Of a stretch of 26,548 bases of DNA, positions 23,920-26,548 are shown piece by piece. Within the stretch, counting starts at the first letter, position 1. Every line of letters begins with the position of its first letter. The notes under the pieces were generated by a model. That model searched no databases. It was not told where the DNA came from and saw nothing but the letters and a program-made list of their open reading frames with translations. A program made the position numbers and the translations under genes. Source of the stretch: Smittium mucronatum (Eukaryota > Kickxellomycota > Harpellomycetes > Harpellales > Legeriomycetaceae); NCBI GenBank assembly GCA_001953115.1, contig LSSL01003202.1, forward strand, positions 1 through 26,548. The letters run 5' to 3'.

Positions 23920-24068
23920 TGCCATTTCGCCTAATTATTCAGCCTATTACAAGCCTAAATCAAATATAATAACCCAGTAATAATAATAAACTTTTATAAA
24001 ATATGTCTCTTAAAAAAGGGTGCTTAATACTTAATTATTAGTGGTCATAAATTGGGCGAAATGTCCCG
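23920..24068. repeat. Short inverted-repeat block (CATTTCGCC / GGCGAAATG)
   Basis: CATTTCGCC followed by TAATTATTC near 23922-23940 is matched inverted by GGCGAAATG preceded by TAAATTG near 24048-24066. The arms are imperfect beyond the 9-base core. Nearby words gatatttgacc and gaaatgtccc look like fragments of a degenerate interspersed repeat. It could be a small MITE or foldback element; no target duplication was recognised. Confidence 0.35.
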
Positions 24069-24576
24069 TAACAGCTTAACCTTTTCTGGGACAAATTTAA
24101 GCCTCAATACTATTTGTGTAAATTATCCATTTCAATTATCCTAAAGTTTAGATTTATCTAATGGTAACTAAGTAATATTATTCTAATGAAAACATTGAGC
24201 AAAAAGTGAATACCATTTTTTGTATCATCGGCCCCGGGAGAGTTAAGGGGAGTGAAATACATCACATTTCAACTGTTTTTAGTATTTGGAATTTTATTTG
24301 CGAATAAAATCGATTTTTTTTTCAGATTGTACAAATTTATATTTGTGGCTTAAAATTTTATCGCAAGTGACCAAAAGTAGATATATGTTCAGGAGATGAT
24401 TTGCAAATATATTGATATTCACGTAACCGATTAAATATCAATTAAGATCCGGACAAAAACTAAAACTAGCTACAGTAAAATAGCGTAATACAAAGATGGT
24501 AAAAAAATGAAAATATCATTTATACGCATCTCGTTTGCCGGATAAGGAGGTTGATTGAGCCGAGTCTGAATTCAAT

Positions 24577-24661
24577 CTAAATGAAATGCTGGAGAGAGCT
24601 TTACAATCCGAATCTCGTGTTTACAAGAGATAATGTAAACTTCCAGCATTATTCATTTTAG
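24577..24661. repeat. 85-nt imperfect hairpin
   Basis: CTAAATGAAATGCTGG (24577-24592) pairs with CCAGCATTATTCATTTTAG (24643-24661) apart from two bulges and an extra base. Pairing resumes with TTTAC against GTAAA, and a nested TCTCGTGT / ACAAGAGA pair caps the structure. It may be a foldback element remnant or a structured RNA; nothing shows that it is transcribed. Confidence 0.6.
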
Positions 24662-24685
24662 TCTTCTTCTCTCATCGTAAAATGT

Positions 24686-24720
24686 GAATTATTATTCGAA
24701 CTAAAAAGCTCGAATAATTC
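24686..24720. repeat. 35-nt hairpin, 24 bp after the first
   Basis: GAATTATTATTCGA (24686-24699) pairs with TCGAATAATTC (24710-24720) around a loop of about 10 nt, with a 3-base bulge. There is no U-run after it that would suggest a terminator. Confidence 0.6.
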
Positions 24721-25400
24721 TAACATTGTTTTTAGCGCGATTTAGTGGATAGCTTTCTCCTGAAGCTGCGAAGTGGGTAAATGAACATTTCTAAAAAACT
24801 AAATGGGGTTTAATTGGCAATTGTATGTAATTTATAACAAAGAACACTAACGATTTTGAAGGAATATAAAATTGCTGTGTATTAAATGCCAATCAGTCAT
24901 TGGTAAAATTGCTAATCATGAGCATATTGGATTCTGCAGCTAATTAAGCAAACCATACAATACGCAGTTTGATAAGTAGTTTACTTGGCGCACAAAAAAG
25001 AGATCGAGCCACAAATACATCTTATTATATGCTCTGATTGGTGAATTTTCTTTATAGGCATAATTTCCTATTGAATTTTTAAATCTTTCCTAATTTGAAA
25101 ATATGGCACTAATATAGTGTATATAATTATTGGGTAATCTGGAATTGGAATTACAGGAGAAAACCTCTATCTGCAAATTGTTGAAAATTTACCAGCTCTG
25201 GGGTATTGTCCAATTTTTATTGCATAAGTGTTGATTAAATTTGTTATATCCAATGGTTTGCATAGAAAAGGTTTAGCATGATATAGAATCTTCCAATCAT
25301 AACGATTATCAAAAAATACATTTGATCCAATCAGTATTTGCAAAGTATACGCTGATTGAATTAGTGGAATTCACCAATTTATTGGCAGCAGTATTTATGA

Positions 25401-25694
25401 ATGTCAATAAGCACAAGTCGAATAAAACCCAACAAAATGTCTCTATTAGCTTCAGACCAATTGATGCAAAGAATCAATAGACTTGCGATGTCGCCAAAGA
25501 GGACCGAATGTGATTCGAATAATCTCCATCAGAGGCCTTTGTTGTGGCGAATTGGAGCAATAGAACGAAATGCATATAGGGCTACGGGAGTGGTGGGGGG
25601 AAAATGGAGCATTTTACTGGAAGGAGATGGTGATGAATTCCTGGGAATTTTGGGAAGAAGCCTCTGGTTATTGACGAGACTCGCTAGCGATTAG
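25401..25694 (+). CDS. Hypothetical 97-residue ORF upstream of clathrin gene
   Basis: A clean ATG-to-TAG frame in a locally GC-richer stretch, which makes chance less likely than in the desert but still possible. The product is basic at the N-terminus (SRIKPNKM, RINRLAMSPKRTE) and then has GVVGGKWSILLEGDGDEF and ends LLTRLASD. No domain, signal peptide or homologue is recognised. A second ATG (residue 13) could be the start. The minus strand is also open over much of the stretch. It ends about 155 bp before the clathrin start codon, so it might instead be promoter or 5' leader sequence of that gene. The status is uncertain. Confidence 0.25.
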   Translation: MSISTSRIKPNKMSLLASDQLMQRINRLAMSPKRTECDSNNLHQRPLLWRIGAIERNAYRATGVVGGKWSILLEGDGDEFLGILGRSLWLLTRLASD

Positions 25695-25734
25695 AGGTGA
25701 TAATAAGAAACAAAAGCACAACAAAATAAGCCAA

Positions 25735-25836
25735 GTAAGTTGTCGTATCATTAGTTTATTTAGAATACATCTCTTCTAGATTTTAATCGAGTTATTCTGT
25801 TTTATTATTTCTCTTTCCATATACTGTCTATTCCAG
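25735..25836 (+). other. Candidate 5' UTR intron of the clathrin gene
   Basis: GTAAGTTG at 25735 is a strong donor and TTCCAG at 25831-25836 a good acceptor preceded by a T-rich tract, giving a 102-bp intron that ends 13 bases before the ATG. The size matches the two coding introns roughly. It is inferred from splice signals only. A second possible acceptor, CTCTCAG, ends at 25845. Confidence 0.35.
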
Positions 25837-25849
25837 TTCTCTCAGTATC

Positions 25850-26548
25850 ATGAATGGCCAACTTCCGATTGAGCTAACCGAAGTCGCCTCAGTAAGTGTT
25901 TAAACTTCCTTCCTCAATTTTCACCAATCCCTTTATTTACTTTTCTTTCCTTATAGCTAACCGATTTGGGCGTAGAGTTGAACAACATCAATTTCAACAA
26001 TGTAACTCTTGAATCTGACAAGTTTATTTGTATCAGAGAACTCGGTGGTCCATCTAATATGGTCAATGTCATCGATCTCCATAACATAACCAAGAATTTT
26101 AAAAGGCCAATAACCGCTGACTCTGCTATAATGAACCCGGATAACAGAATCATCGCACTTAGATGTAACCCTTTTTCCTCATCTACCCTTTTAAATCTTT
26201 GTCTCATCTATACTTTTCACTACATTTTATAGCTGAAAGGAAGCTTCAGGTTTTCAATCTTGAGTTAAGTGCTAAGGTAAAAGCCTGTACCATATCCGAA
26301 GACGTCGTTTTTTGGCACTGGGTAAACAGTTTCGAACTTCTCATTGTAACTACACTTGCAGTTTATAAATGGTCTATTGAAGGTGCTTCTGATCCTGTAA
26401 AACAATTTCTTCTCCACAATCGTCTGAAAGATAGTCACATCATTCGAGTTTGTGCAAATAAGCTAATGAATTGGATATTAGTTATCGGTATAAGTGAGCA
26501 AAACGGTCGAGTCGTCGGTACAACTCAACTTTTCAACAAAGATAAAGG
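25850..26548 (+). CDS. CHC1: Clathrin heavy chain, N-terminal propeller, 3 exons, runs off the window
   Basis: Clathrin heavy chain forms the leg of the triskelion that coats vesicles at the plasma membrane, Golgi and endosomes; its N-terminal seven-bladed beta-propeller docks adaptor proteins. Exons are 25850-25891, 25957-26164 and 26233-26548, giving 188 codons plus two bases at the edge. The translation aligns without gaps to the known family numbering: LPI at 5-7, ESDKFICIRE at 33-42, RPITADSAIMNP at 64-75, LQVFNLE at 88-94, VVFWHW at 108-113, EGASDPVK at 133-140, GISEQNGRVVG at 169-179. This covers about the first four blades. At the clathrin-box pocket Gln89, Phe91 and Lys98 are kept but Lys96 is Ser. 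The start is fixed by the family N-terminus. The ANK--W and NGR-VG-QLF pattern resembles fungal sequences. Intron 1 is phase 0, intron 2 phase 1. The remaining roughly 1500 residues lie beyond the window. Confidence 0.96.
25892..25956 (+). other. CHC1: Intron 1 of clathrin heavy chain (65 bp, phase 0)
   Basis: GTAAGTG donor and TTCCTTATAG acceptor. Removing it joins TEVAS to LTDLGVE exactly as in the family. In-frame stops inside (GTAAGTGTTTAA) exclude read-through. Confidence 0.93.
26165..26232 (+). other. CHC1: Intron 2 of clathrin heavy chain (68 bp, phase 1)
   Basis: GTAACC donor and ATTTTATAG acceptor. Splicing creates a Ser codon (T + CT) and the sequence IIALRSERKLQVF, which matches the family length with no gap. 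Unspliced reading soon reaches a stop at 26230-26232. Confidence 0.92.

Larger units (their letters stand above)
24069..25400. other. Intergenic sequence of less extreme composition
   Basis: No gene supported on either strand; stops are frequent in all frames. The sequence is noticeably less A+T-rich than the desert and contains the hairpin pair at 24577-24720. It probably includes distal upstream sequence of the gene or genes to the right. Confidence 0.4.

Noticed and set aside
25914..26207. Minus-strand 97-codon frame
   Set aside because: Antisense of clathrin exon 2 and its introns.
25966..26232. Plus-strand frame ending CLIYTFHYIL
   Set aside because: It is the correct clathrin frame in exon 2 but reads into intron 2; the true product continues in exon 3 after splicing.
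1..26548. tRNA, rRNA, CRISPR arrays and bacterial signals
   Set aside because: No B-box-like tRNA sequence in a foldable context, no rRNA motif and no regularly spaced repeats were found; introns and LINE content show the DNA is eukaryotic.

Overview
The window is eukaryotic nuclear DNA, very rich in A+T (by eye about four fifths A+T over the central 20 kb). The only gene that looks intact is at the right edge: the first 188 codons of a clathrin heavy chain, split by two short introns (65 and 68 bp). The N-terminus (LPIELTE, then ESDKFICIRE) and the later NGRVVG-QLF-KD pattern read as more fungal than animal to me, and the tiny introns agree. My best guess is an early-diverging or divergent fungus with an AT-rich, transposon-littered genome. 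That placement is inference, not proof.

Layout. 3-3203 (+): a dead LINE-type (non-LTR) retrotransposon, cut in two by a 1041-bp element (1021-2061) with inverted ends starting CAGGGTCAAA / CAGGATCAAA. The left LINE part holds the reverse transcriptase core (NNKAPGSDG, NYRGISLI, GLRQGCS, FADD) with stop codons; the right part holds the C-terminal region with a decayed zinc-knuckle-like motif. 3204-6430: heavily decayed sequence with coding-like fragments in an order that fits a Ty1/copia-type pol gene (gag-pre-integrase-like, then integrase-like with VERVNRELNEAIR). 6656-7509 (-): a decayed reading frame of unknown identity on the other strand. 7510-9900: very AT-rich sequence with no gene. 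9901-10945 (+): a G-poor, C/A-rich block that reads as eroded Thr/Ser codons, probably the corpse of a Ser/Thr-rich repeat protein gene. 10946-23646: gene desert with homopolymers, microsatellites and a few coding-like fragments (12187-12666 minus, 16554-16892 plus, 18831-19505 minus), none recognised. 23647-24068: another coding-like fragment and a small inverted repeat. From about 24.2 kb the base composition becomes less extreme, two back-to-back hairpins occur (24577-24720), a 97-codon ORF of unknown status lies at 25401-25694, and then comes the clathrin gene with a possible 5' UTR intron.

There is no operon logic here. The picture is one housekeeping gene at the edge of an AT-rich graveyard of transposons and dead genes. 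I see no tRNA, rRNA or CRISPR array. The most checkable results are the nested CAGGG-ended element, the Ser/Thr-rich relic, and a Lys-to-Ser change at the clathrin-box pocket of the clathrin heavy chain. I did not find a convincing new biological system.
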